Assembly (NCBI GenBank): GCA_037893225.1
Contig: JAZGUH010000402.1
Location: 1,426,001 to 1,490,000 of the forward strand
Direction of reading: 5' to 3'
Source of the DNA: Hippasteria phrygiana
Taxonomy: Eukaryota > Echinodermata > Asteroidea > Valvatida > Goniasteridae
Length of the DNA: 64,000 nt
In this document: positions 23,729-33,879 of the stretch, piece after piece
Layout: every line of letters begins with the position of its first letter
Position numbering within the stretch: the stretch's first letter is position 1
The notes under the pieces: generated by a model
What the model saw: the letters and a program-made list of their open reading frames with translations, nothing else
What the model was told of the DNA's origin: nothing
The model's database searches: none
Position numbers and translations under genes: made by a program

Positions 23729-23815
23729 GTGGAACCACTAGAGAGATCAGTGAGTGGAATCTATATGAAGCAAACATGGCGGCGCCCATATGCCAAGTGT
23801 ACTCGCTAAAAATAG
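23729..23815 (+). promoter_or_regulatory. 5' exon/promoter region of the nuclease gene
   Basis: It holds AACATGGCGGCGCCCATATG and GCCAAGTGTACTCGC, both found near 12300-12395, then the donor AAATAG|GTATGT at 23815/23816. None of the three ATGs here is in frame with the nuclease after splicing, so the exon is probably untranslated. Confidence 0.45.
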
Positions 23816-23952
23816 GTATGTTTCATGTTTTGAACTATGAAATCTCACAGAAAACACAGTAATGATTACACACATGATAGAGAACAAAATGGGTTCTGTC
23901 TTTCTTTTCTTTGTTTGCTCTCGCTGTCTTTTTATTCACATACACATTTCAG
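23816..23952 (+). other. Predicted 5'-UTR intron of the nuclease gene
   Basis: GTATGTTTCATG to CACATACACATTTCAG, 137 bp, with a pyrimidine tract before the acceptor. The ATG of the nuclease ORF is the first codon after the AG. Confidence 0.6.
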
Positions 23953-24381
23953 ATGCCTATCCGCCATGTTAATTGTTACCAACATAATGCAGATTTCTTA
24001 AACCATAGCAAAATGGATTCCATCTGGAAGGCCTTAATTAAAGGCAAGATTTTAAGAAAGACTGTACACAGAGGCAGAAAAAATTGTAGAATATGGACAG
24101 GAAATGTCCAGCAGAAATATGGCATTATTAATGTTGTCATGCCTGGCTCAAAATCAAATTCACGCACAAGGATGCGTGTGCACAGGTTGACTTACATTGT
24201 TTATTCTGGAGTCCTTGATCTTCCCCGGGGGTATGATGTCAGTCACCTGTGCCACAACTCCTTGTGTGTGAATTTTGATCACCTGTCACTTGAGCCACAC
24301 GCCATCAACACTGCAAGATCTCGTTGTAAGAGATGCCGTTTGTGTTCGGGCCATGGCCCATACAAGGATTGTCTTCTTTAA
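23953..24381 (+). CDS. His-Me finger (HNH-like, I-PpoI zinc-loop type) nuclease, copy 1
   Basis: 142 aa from ATG 23953; the longer frame from 23911 begins with TTG inside the predicted intron. Motifs in order: CRIWTG (about residue 45), YG, RVHRLTY (about 78), then YDVSHLCHNSLCVNFDHL and EPHAIN, then C-KRC-RLCSGHGPYKDC. This is the zinc-binding loop pattern of His-Me endonucleases such as I-PpoI: one zinc site from C(RIW), two Cys and the His of SHLCHN-CVN-DHL; a second from the last C-C-H-C cluster. The SH histidine and the Asn of HAIN are the expected catalytic pair. Such enzymes cut double-stranded DNA. It faces the transposase gene, whose end is 199 bp away. The frame is intact and identical in all four full copies. 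A role in transposition, homing or array growth is inference. Confidence 0.75.
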   Translation: MPIRHVNCYQHNADFLNHSKMDSIWKALIKGKILRKTVHRGRKNCRIWTGNVQQKYGIINVVMPGSKSNSRTRMRVHRLTYIVYSGVLDLPRGYDVSHLCHNSLCVNFDHLSLEPHAINTARSRCKRCRLCSGHGPYKDCLL

Positions 24382-24579
24382 AATGTAATTAAGGAGAACT
24401 TTTTGGCTCACCATTAAGTTTGATAACTGAAATTGCTCTCCATTTTTTGATGCTACACTTTTTGCTTTTATAATTCATTTTTAATTGAAACGTATGCTGT
24501 AATTGTGCTCACTCTGAATTCTTTGCCAATCCACATCTGGAGGGATTGCTGACTTGGGTTCCAGTTGCCCTTTCTTTTT

Positions 24580-26530
24580 CTACAATGACTTGGCACAGTT
24601 GTACAAGTTATATCGTTGTGCCCTACACTTTGCCCTTCGTATTTTATAATGTGTGCTCCTAGCCCGTTGGGAATGATATTTTTCTTTTCTGTCCATTTCA
24701 GCCAGACTTTTGGCAGCTGCAGATCCTGGCAAAACAGGACAACCTGCAGCTTCACACTTGAGGATGATTAAGTTGGCATGGCCATTGTTGACAAGGTGAA
24801 CTGCGCTGTGGTCTCTTGAGAGAGCATTTCTGGAAAAGGTTAGTGTCCCTTTTGGATTAGTACTTGAAAAAGCATGGTTCATGGACTCTGCTTTTTGTGT
24901 ACTTGTCCCATATCTGGTTTTTTGCATTGCCTCGTGACCAATTCTCTTCTGAATTTTCAGTAAAAGCAGTTTCTTGTCAGACTCGAGCATTTTCAGTTTT
25001 CCCCTAACATGGACAGGAAGGTAGGGAAATCTGTTATTGCCATTGCAAACCAAGGACCGCTTTTTGCAAAGGTTGTGGCGACCTTGGTAACATTCGGGAA
25101 TGGTTGAGGCAGCCTGTTCAGCCATGTCATACATTTGGGCAAAGTTTCTCCCACATTTCTTGAGGATTGCCCCTGCTTCTGCTTGTACCCTGTGACTTAC
25201 ATCGTCACCTAACCGGTCTTGTATCTTTTTTTTTTTCATTTTTAGTTCTACCAGGCATCATGTCACCACTGAATTTGGCCCGACTGATTGCTGAACTGAG
25301 TGATCGATTTAAGTAAGGTGGGTCAAAAAAGTGTTCTGGCTCGATACCTGCTTTAATTCTCATCTGAGACATAAAACCTTTTGCCATACACCCGTCCGCA
25401 TCGCTTGTTACTCTTTCTGCCAACAAGGGTTCCTTACACTCTAGAAGTTTCTTGGCACAACATTGAATTCCCCCTTCTCTTTCATCCCCCATGTTGTAAT
25501 TTGCTGGGCGTGTAGCACTACAAGAATCTGTGTGCTCGGAACACTTGTTACTGCTGTGTTTGCCTGACATTTGATTTGCACATTTACAGAGTTTATTCTC
25601 GTGGTGGTACATTACTACCATTTTTTTGGTGGTTACATTCTCACATACTACGTCCCTAGTTTGGGTTGCCGGCACAAATGGTGTTTTTTTCCGACAGTTT
25701 CTCAAGGGGTTATTGTATTGTCTATCTAATTCGACAGCAATCGGTTTTTCTCTGTCATAGCCCTGTAATTCTTAAATACCTTTGACCAGTTTTCTCTTTT
25801 CAGCCATACATCTAACATTTTCATTGATAATAATGTCCCCACATTTGCTTGCTGTTTTCTGCAGCCCACTGATTGAAGGAACAGTTGTACCCAATGCTGT
25901 CAAAAGTCGTCTTGCTCCTGTGGCTGCAATACCCGTGTTGAGGAGACCAACCTAAAAGGCCATGTTTGGAGTTGCAGTGCGTCGGCCTCTGCTGACCTGA
26001 GGTATCTCTGAGTACAGCTTCTTCCTTCCTGTCGAGAAGTAGCACTTGTTGCATGACAGCACCTCTGAAACAGCAAGGCCCCGGTGTGTTTCTTGCTCTG
26101 CCTGTAGCTGAGGCCAGCCATCACAGTCAGGATTCGCATGCTGATGTTCCAGGGTAGCTCGAACACTTGTCTCAACTGTAGTGTTGACATGAACAATTCT
26201 GTAGCCGCCTGGGTTCAAGTTGTCGGCTCCTTCCCTCTGGAGTCTGCTTATCGGCGTTATTTCCTCAATTTTCGGTCGCAGCACCATCATAGTTTTATTA
26301 GTTCTGGCACCTGGTGGGTTGTAGAAAGAACCTCGCTCATCTCTGGGAAAGGCCAGTTGCAATTGTTCATTTGTGGGTCTGAAATAGAAAGATGAAACAT
26401 CAGCCTTTTCTCTTATCAACTGACATGTCAGACCATTGCCTTTTTTTAAATAGGCTTTTTTCATCTTAAACATGCCCTTTCTGTAGCGAACCATGGTGGA
26501 CCTTTCAGTTGGTGAGTAATTAGGGTTATG
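24580..26530 (-). pseudogene. Mutator-like (PF20700-type) transposase, copy 1, three shared lesions
   Basis: Reading right to left, the frame is already open at LHNPNYSPTERST before the Met at 26494 (MVRYRKGMFK). It continues to ATPNMAF, then TAG at 25952-25954, continues in the same frame to a TAA at 25772-25774, and continues again to RTKNEKKKD. An A11 run (25226-25236) then shifts it by one base into the frame starting MKKKKIQDRLGDD, which runs to 24580. Recalled motifs of the animal Mutator-like transposase domain are recognisable: ELDRQYN, TSDADGC and QKAESMNH, which probably supply the D-D-E residues, and a Cys cluster CYQGRHNLCKKRSLVC. All lesions recur in the other copies, so the family was inactive before amplification, unless readthrough or frameshifting is real. 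Copy 1 lacks the 4-bp insertion. It is cut at about 26547, where the next partial copy begins. Confidence 0.75.
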
Positions 26531-26541
26531 AAGAGTTTTGT

Positions 26542-27843
26542 TTATTCCCGTTGGGAATGATATTTTTCTTTTCTGTCCATTTCAGCCAGACTTTTGGCAG
26601 CTGCAGATCCTGGCAAAACAGGACAACCTGCAGCTTCACACTTGAGGATGATTAAGTTGGCATGGCCATTGTTGACAAGGTGAACTGCGCTGTGGTCTCT
26701 TGAGAGAGCATTTCTGGAAAAGGTTAGTGTCCCTTTTGGATTAGAACTTGAAAAAGCATGGTTCATGGACTCTGCTTTTTGTGTACTTGTCCCATATCTG
26801 GTTTTTTGCATTGCCTCGTGACCAATTCTCTTCTGAATTTTCAGTAAAAGCAGTTTCTTGTCAGACTCGAGCATTTTCAGTTTTCCCCTAACATGGACAG
26901 GAAGGTAGGGAAATCTGTTATTGCCATTGCAAACCAAGGACCGCTTTTTGCAAAGGTTGTGGCGACCTCGGTAACATTCGGGAATGGTTGAGGCAGCCTG
27001 TTCAGCCATGTCATACATTTGGGCAAAGTTTCTCCCACATTTCTTGAGGATTGCCCCTGCTTCTGCTTGTACCCTGTGACTTACATCGTCACCTAACCGG
27101 TCTTGTATCTTTTTTTTTTTCATTTTTAGTTCTACCAGGCATCATGTCACCACTGAATTTGGCCCGACTGATTGCTGAACTGAGTGATCGATTTAAGTAA
27201 GGTGGGTCAAAAAAGTGTTCTGGCTCGATACCTGCTTTAATTCTCATCTGAGACATAAAACCTTTTGCCATACACCCGTCCGCATCGCTTGTTACTCTTT
27301 CTGCCAACAAGGGTTCCTTACACTCTAGAAGTTTCTTGGCACAACATTGAATTCCCCCTTCTCTTTCATCCCCCATGTTGTAATTTGCTGGGCGTGTAGC
27401 ACTACAAGAATCTGTGTGCTCGGAACACTTGTTACTGCTGTGTTTGCCCGACATTTGATTTGCACATTTACAGAGTTTATTCTCGTGGTGGTACATTACT
27501 ACCATTTTTTTGGTGGTTACATTCTCACATACTACGTCCCTAGTTTGGGTTGCCGGCACAAATGGTGTTTTTTTCCGACAGTTTCTCAAGGGGTTATTGT
27601 ATTGTCTATCTAATTCGACAGCAATCGGTTTTTCTCTGTCATAGCCCTGTAATTCTTAAATACCTTTGACCAGTTTTCTCTTTTCAGCCATACATCTAAC
27701 ATTTTCATTGATAATAATGTCCCCACATTTGCTTGCTGTTTTCTGCAGCCCACTGATTGAAGGAACAGTTGTACCCAATGCTGTCAAAAGTCGTCTTGCT
27801 CCTGTGGCTGCAATACCCGTGTTGAGGAGACCAACCTAAAAGG
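26542..27843 (-). pseudogene. Transposase partial copy 2
   Basis: It starts at a microhomology junction (TTTATTCC|CGTTGGG) and ends at the CCAACCTAAAAGG junction. It has no 4-bp insertion, so it descends from the copy 1 type. Private change: TTAGAACTTG for TTAGTACTTG (Thr to Ser). Confidence 0.8.
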
Positions 27844-28002
27844 TATGATGTCAGTCACCTGTGCCACAACTCCTTGTGTGTGAATTTTGATCACCTGTCA
27901 CTTGAGCCACTCGCCATCAACACTGCAAGATCTCGTTGTAAGAGATGCCGTTTGTGTTCGGGCCATGGCCCATACAAGGATTGTCTTCTTTAAAATGTAA
28001 TT
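27844..28002 (+). pseudogene. Nuclease 3' fragment at the single-11-mer junction
   Basis: It begins TATGATGTCAGTCACC, encoding the catalytic SHLCHN region to the stop, with no start codon. This is the only junction with one copy of TATGATGTCAG. Private change GCCACTCGCC. Confidence 0.8.
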
Positions 28003-28191
28003 AAGGAGAACTTTTTGGCTCACCATTAAGTTTGATAACTGAAATTGCTCACCATTTTTTGATGCTACACTTTTTGCTTTTATAATTCATTTTTAATCGA
28101 AACGTATGCTGTAATTGTGCTCACTCTGAATTCTTTGCCAATCCACATCTGGAGCGATTGCTGACTTGGGTTCCAGTTGCCCTTTCTTTTT

Positions 28192-30110
28192 CTACAATGA
28201 CTTGGCACAGTTGTACAAGTTATATCGTTGTGCCCTACACTTTGCCCTTCGTATTTTATAATGTGTGCTCCTAGCCCGTTGGGAATGATATTTTTCTTTT
28301 CTGTCCATTTCAGCCAGACTTTTGGCAGCTGCAGATCCTGGCAAAACAGGACAACCTGCAGCTTCACACTTGACTGAGGATGATTAAGTTGGCATGGCCA
28401 TTGTTGACAAGGTGAACTGCGCTGTGGTCTCTTGAGAGAGCATTTCTGGAAAAGGTTAGTGTCCCTTTTGGATTAGTACTTGAAAAAGCATGGTTCATGG
28501 ACTCTGCTTTTTGTGTACTTGTCCCATATCTGGTTTTTTGCATTGCCTCGTGACCAATTCTCTTCTGAATTTTCAGTAAAAGCAGTTTCTTGTCAGACTC
28601 GAGCATTTTCAGTTTTCCCCTAACATGGACAGGAAGGTAGGGAAATCTGTTATTGCCATTGCAAACCAAGGACCGCTTTTTGCAAAGGTTGTGGCGACCT
28701 CGGTAACATTCGGGAATGGTTGAGGCAGCCTGTTCAGCCATGTCATACATTTGGGCAAAGTTTCTCCCACATTTCTTGAGGATTGCCCCTGCTTCTGCTT
28801 GTACCCTGTGACTTACATCGTCACCTAACCGGTCTTGTATCTTTTTTTTTTTCATTTTTAGTTCTACCAGGCATCATGTCACCACTGAATTTGGCCCGAC
28901 TGATTGCTGAACTGAGTGATCGATTTAAGTAAGGTGGGTCAAAAAAGTGTTCTGGCTCGATACCTGCTTTAATTCTCATCTGAGACATAAAACCTTTTGC
29001 CATACACCCGTCCGCATCGCTTGTTACTCTTTCTGCCAACAAGGGTTCCTTACACTCTAGAAGTTTCTTGGCACAACATTGAATTCCCCCTTCTCTTTCA
29101 TCCCCCATGTTGTAATTTGCTGGGCGTGTAGCACTACAAGAATCTGTGTGCTCGGAACACTTGTTACGGCTGTGTTTGCCTGACATTTGATTTGCACATT
29201 TACAGAGTTTATTCTCGTGGTGGTACATTACTACCATTTTTTTGGTGGTTACATTCTCACATACTACGTCCCTAGTTTGGGTTGCCGGCACAAATGGTGT
29301 TTTTTTCCGACAGTTTCTCAAGGGGTTATTGTATTGTCTATCTAATTCGACAGCAATCGGTTTTTCTCTGTCATAGCCCTGTAATTCTTAAATACCTTTG
29401 ACCAGTTTTCTCTTTTCAGCCATACATCTAACATTTTCATTGATAATAATGTCCCCACATTTGCTTGCTGTTTTCTGCAGCCCACTGATTGAAGGAACAG
29501 TTGTACCCAATGCTGTCAAAAGTCGTCTTGCTCCTGTGGCTGCAATACCCGTGTTGAGGAGACCAACCTAAAAGGCCATGTTTGGAGTTGCAGTGCGTCG
29601 GCCTCTGCTGACCTGAGGTATCTCTGAGTACAGCTTCTTCCTTCCTGTCGAGAAGTAGCACTTGTTGCATGACAGCACCTCTGAAACAGCAAGGCCCCGG
29701 TGTGTTTCTTGCTCTGCCTGTAGCTGAGGCCAGCCATCACAGTCAGGATTCGCATGCTGATGGTCCAGGGTAGCTCGAACACTTGTCTCAACTGTAGTGT
29801 TGACATGAACAATTCTGTAGCCGCCTGGGTTCAAGTTGTCGGCTCCTTCCCTCTGGAGTCTGCTTATCGGCGTTATTTCCTCAATTTTCGGTCGCAGCAC
29901 CATCATAGTTTTATTAGTTCTGGCACCTGGTGGGTTGTAGAAAGAACCTCGCTCATCTCTGGGAAAGGCCAGTTGCAATTGTTCATTTGTGGGTCTGAAA
30001 TAGAAAGATGAAACATCAGCCTTTTCTCTTATCAACTGACATGTCAGACCATTGCCTTTTTTTAAATAGGCTTTTTTCATCTTAAACATGCCCTTTCTGT
30101 AGCGAACCAT
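28192..30110 (-). pseudogene. Transposase copy 3, full N-terminal part, 4-bp insertion
   Basis: This is a 1732-bp-type sub-unit followed by the N-terminal region (MVRYRKGMFK at 30110). CTGA inserted at about 28370 shifts the C-terminal frame to LSQV-stop. Private: Ser to Arg at 29167 (TTACGGCTG). Carries the T allele at GCC(T/C)GACATTT. Confidence 0.8.
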
Positions 30111-30275
30111 GGTGGACCTTTCAGTTGGTGAGTAATTAGGGTTATGAAGAGTTTTGTTTATTCCATGTCACTATGAACAACAAAAGAATAATGGTGCACT
30201 AACAATAAACATCCATTGCAAAGCTATTGCATTTCATTCAGTGCATGCTTAAGTTACTGCTTCCCTGTTGTTCCA

Positions 30276-30390
30276 ATAACCAAAGGCATTTTCTAAATAT
30301 GAACTAGTTGGTGAAATGAAAATTATTAAATTCATAAAGCAAGTCAAAATGAATTCGATTTGTGACATTTCTCTTTTCTTCAGAGTTTTG
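30276..30390. other. Right flank homologous to the 12.4-kb ORF
   Basis: AATAACCAAAGGCATTTTCTAAATATGAACTAGTTGGTGAAATG aligns with 12391-12510 but has in-frame stops. Equivalent segments start near 50267 and 57828. Confidence 0.6.
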
Positions 30391-30542
30391 GCTTATCTTG
30401 CCTAATAGTATAGTTTGAAAAAATGTCTGCGCAGTACAATAATGTCAACACTAGTTAACTAGTGCACGCCCCAACCAGTTGATTGTTTCAGAACCATTTA
30501 TAGCCTTTCTCCAATTTGATTTCTGTAATAGCCAACCGGTAC

Positions 30543-30660
30543 CTCTTTCACAGTTTTCACCCACAAAACCATCGCTGCACCGGCAGACTACTGCGACGTT
30601 TACCCCCCGTACACGTGGCTCCATTCTGACACGGATTAACGCTCTCATGACACGGGCCCA
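30543..30660 (-). pseudogene. Captured EGF exon fragment, unit 1
   Basis: On the - strand, after acceptor TTTTTATGTTCACAG, one frame reads CHESVNPCQNGATCTGG and the next reads VCRCSDGFVGENCE. Together they are one EGF domain (NPCQNGATC ... CRCxxGFxGxNCE) broken by a one-base shift at a G6 run. Position 30543 is followed by a possible donor GAG|GTACCG. The host source gene is not in the window. Confidence 0.65.
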
Positions 30661-30727
30661 CTGTGAACATAAAAACCCAATCACAAACAGATTAGCCTAT
30701 TTGGTTCAGCACTATCGTATATGGATT

Positions 30728-31149
30728 GTGGCCCTGAAGGGACATGCACACATCGCACATTTTCTGCGCACATTCTGCGTACATTTTCTGCGCACATTTT
30801 CTGCGCACATTTTCTGCGCACATTTTCTGCGCACATTTTCTGCGCACATTTTCTGCGCACATTTTCTGCGCACATTTTCTGCGCACATTTTCTGCGCACA
30901 TTTTCTGCGCACATTTTCTGCGCACATTTTCTGCGCACATTTTCTGCGCACATTTTCTGCGCACATTTTCTGCGCACATTTTCTGCGCACATTTTCTGCG
31001 CACATTTTCTGCGCACATTTTCTGCGCACATTTTCTGCGCACATTTTCTGCGCACATTTTCTGCGCACATTTTCTGCGCACATTTTCTGCGCACATTTTC
31101 TGCGCACATTTTCTGCGCACATTTTCTGCGCATGTCCCTTTAGGGCCAC
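30728..31149. mobile_element. TIR element carrying a 13-bp minisatellite, unit 1
   Basis: The termini GTGGCCCTGAAGGGACATGC and GCATGTCCCTTTAGGGCCAC are inverse 20-mers with one mismatch. The interior is about 29 copies of CGCACATTTTCTG (30754-31132). Long frames on both strands arise only because 13 is not a multiple of 3 and the unit lacks stops. Confidence 0.85.
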
Positions 31150-31171
31150 GATAATTATGACTTCTATCAGC

Positions 31172-31650
31172 AGGGTGCATGCCACTAAATCTGTGAAAAT
31201 CACTGCGCGCGAGCTCAATAATATTTTGTGATCCCTCCATTAATTTGGAATAAGAGGTCCCTGGGGCCTATAAATTGGACTGATTGTAGAAATATTTGTG
31301 GAAATCAAGAATTTGTGACCCGTGGCTTCCAACTCGGGGAATTCCGTTCACAAAAATGACCAATACGTAGGTCTATTTGGCATAGAGGCGGGGGGGGGGG
31401 GGGGGAGGGGGGCTACATTTAGACCTGGGCCCAGAGATGGGCCACCATTTTAGGGGTGGTTTGTGGGGAGGGCCAGGGAGTATAAAAAAAAAAAATTTCC
31501 TTCAACTCTCATAAATTTGAAAAGAAAATTATTCTAGGAGTCTTAATCTTTAATTTCCAGTGAAAAAAATATTGCCACCTTACTCCTGAGCGTCACCAGG
31601 CGGCGCTCTTTCTTTCTATTGGGTTACAAAATGAGCGCCGTATTTAGTGA
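31172..31650 (+). repeat. Repeat C, copy 3 (complete)
   Basis: It runs from GTGCATGCCACTAAATC to GCGCCGTATTTAGTG and abuts the next large unit. It contains a G-run and an A-run of assembly-sensitive length. Confidence 0.75.
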
Positions 31651-31872
31651 GTGGAACCACTAGAGATCAGTGAGTGGAATCTATATGAAGCAAACATGGC
31701 GGCGCCCATATGCCAAGTGTACTCGCTAAAAATAGGTATGTTTCATGTTTTGAACTATGAAATCTCACAGAAAACACAGTAATGATTACACACATGATAG
31801 AGAACAAAATGGGTTCTGTCTTTCTTTTCTTTGTTTGCTCTCGCTGTCTTTTTATTCACATACACATTTCAG

Positions 31873-32301
31873 ATGCCTATCCGCCATGTTAATTGTTACC
31901 AACATAATGCAGATTTCTTAAACCATAGCAAAATGGATTCCATCTGGAAGGCCTTAATTAAAGGCAAGATTTTAAGAAAGACTGTACACAGAGGCAGAAA
32001 AAATTGTAGAATATGGACAGGAAATGTCCAGCAGAAATATGGCATTATTAATGTTGTCATGCCTGGCTCAAAATCAAATTCACGCACAAGGATGCGTGTG
32101 CACAGGTTGACTTACATTGTTTATTCTGGAGTCCTTGATCTTCCCCGGGGGTATGATGTCAGTCACCTGTGCCACAACTCCTTGTGTGTGAATTTTGATC
32201 ACCTGTCACTTGAGCCACACGCCATCAACACTGCAAGATCTCGTTGTAAGAGATGCCGTTTGTGTTCGGGCCATGGCCCATACAAGGATTGTCTTCTTTA
32301 A
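31873..32301 (+). CDS. His-Me finger nuclease, copy 2 (unit 2)
   Basis: Identical protein to copy 1, with the same upstream donor (AAATAG|GTATGT) and acceptor. It opens the largest unit. Confidence 0.75.
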   Translation: MPIRHVNCYQHNADFLNHSKMDSIWKALIKGKILRKTVHRGRKNCRIWTGNVQQKYGIINVVMPGSKSNSRTRMRVHRLTYIVYSGVLDLPRGYDVSHLCHNSLCVNFDHLSLEPHAINTARSRCKRCRLCSGHGPYKDCLL

Positions 32302-32499
32302 AATGTAATTAAGGAGAACTTTTTGGCTCACCATTAAGTTTGATAACTGAAATTGCTCTCCATTTTTTGATGCTACACTTTTTGCTTTTATAATTCATTT
32401 TTAATTGAAACGTATGCTGTAATTGTGCTCACTCTGAATTCTTTGCCAATCCACATCTGGAGGGATTGCTGACTTGGGTTCCAGTTGCCCTTTCTTTTT

Positions 32500-33879
32500 C
32501 TACAATGACTTGGCACAGTTGTACAAGTTATATCGTTGTGCCCTACACTTTGCCCTTCGTATTTTATAATGTGTGCTCCTAGCCCGTTGGGAATGATATT
32601 TTTCTTTTCTGTCCATTTCAGCCAGACTTTTGGCAGCTGCAGATCCTGGCAAAACAGGACAACCTGCAGCTTCACACTTGAGGATGATTAAGTTGGCATG
32701 GCCATTGTTGACAAGGTGAACTGCGCTGTGGTCTCTTGAGAGAGCATTTCTGGAAAAGGTTAGTGTCCCTTTTGGATTAGTACTTGAAAAAGCATGGTTC
32801 ATGGACTCTGCTTTTTGTGTACTTGTCCCATATCTGGTTTTTTGCATTGCCTCGTGACCAATTCTCTTCTGAATTTTCAGTAAAAGCAGTTTCTTGTCAG
32901 ACTCGAGCATTTTCAGTTTTCCCCTAACATGGACAGGAAGGTAGGGAAATCTGTTATTGCCATTGCAAACCAAGGACCGCTTTTTGCAAAGGTTGTGGCG
33001 ACCTCGGTAACATTCGGGAATGGTTGAGGCAGCCTGTTCAGCCATGTCATACATTTGGGCAAAGTTTCTCCCACATTTCTTGAGGATTGCCCCTGCTTCT
33101 GCTTGTACCCTGTGACTTACATCGTCACCTAACCGGTCTTGTATCTTTTTTTTTTTCATTTTTAGTTCTACCAGGCATCATGTCACCACTGAATTTGGCC
33201 CGACTGATTGCTGAACTGAGTGATCGATTTAAGTAAGGTGGGTCAAAAAAGTGTTCTGGCTCGATACCTGCTTTAATTCTCATCTGAGACATAAAACCTT
33301 TTGCCATACACCCGTCCGCATCGCTTGTTACTCTTTCTGCCAACAAGGGTTCCTTACACTCTAGAAGTTTCTTGGCACAACATTGAATTCCCCCTTCTCT
33401 TTCATCCCCCATGTTGTAATTTGCTGGGCGTGTAGCACTACAAGAATCTGTGTGCTCGGAACACTTGTTACTGCTGTGTTTGCCCGACATTTGATTTGCA
33501 CATTTACAGAGTTTATTCTCGTGGTGGTACATTACTACCATTTTTTTGGTGGTTACATTCTCACATACTACGTCCCTAGTTTGGGTTGCCGGCACAAATG
33601 GTGTTTTTTTCCGACAGTTTCTCAAGGGGTTATTGTATTGTCTATCTAATTCGACAGCAATCGGTTTTTCTCTGTCATAGCCCTGTAATTCTTAAATACC
33701 TTTGACCAGTTTTCTCTTTTCAGCCATACATCTAACATTTTCATTGATAATAATGTCCCCACATTTGCTTGCTGTTTTCTGCAGCCCACTGATTGAAGGA
33801 ACAGTTGTACCCAATGCTGTCAAAAGTCGTCTTGCTCCTGTGGCTGCAATACCCGTGTTGAGGAGACCAACCTAAAAGG
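32500..33879 (-). pseudogene. Transposase module 1 of unit 2
   Basis: No 4-bp insertion, so the C-terminal 219-codon frame is open to 32500. Cut at the CCAACCTAAAAGG junction, so it lacks the N-terminal part. Carries the C allele. Confidence 0.8.

Noticed and set aside
23504..23809. Proline-rich protein across the poly-C tract
   Set aside because: The frame exists only because CCC runs encode Pro. The tract length is uncertain and no start or splice context supports it.
24468..24755. 95-codon - strand frame MKLQVVLFCQDLQLPKVWLK present in every module
   Set aside because: It overlaps the transposase C-terminus in another frame. It is repeated only because the DNA is repeated, and has no recognisable domain.
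25221..25245. + strand T11-CATTTTTAG resembling a splice acceptor
   Set aside because: It is the complement of the A11 run in the transposase coding strand. No + strand exon with coding features follows.
25600..25710. + strand frame of 88 codons (MNSPFSFIPHVVICWAC) opposite the transposase
   Set aside because: It is antisense to the transposase frame with the conserved motifs and is open because of that frame's codon pattern.
30451..31133. CRISPR-like regularity of the 13-bp and 11-bp repeats
   Set aside because: There are no spacers between repeats and no cas genes; units abut directly, as in minisatellites.
30681..31240. Long open frames (up to 250 codons) on both strands repeating RRKCAQKMCAEN or AHFLRTFSAHIFC
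   Set aside because: They are translations of the 13-bp minisatellite: three frames of a stop-free unit whose length is not a multiple of three. There is no independent sign of coding, and the same holds at 50.7 and 58.3 kb.
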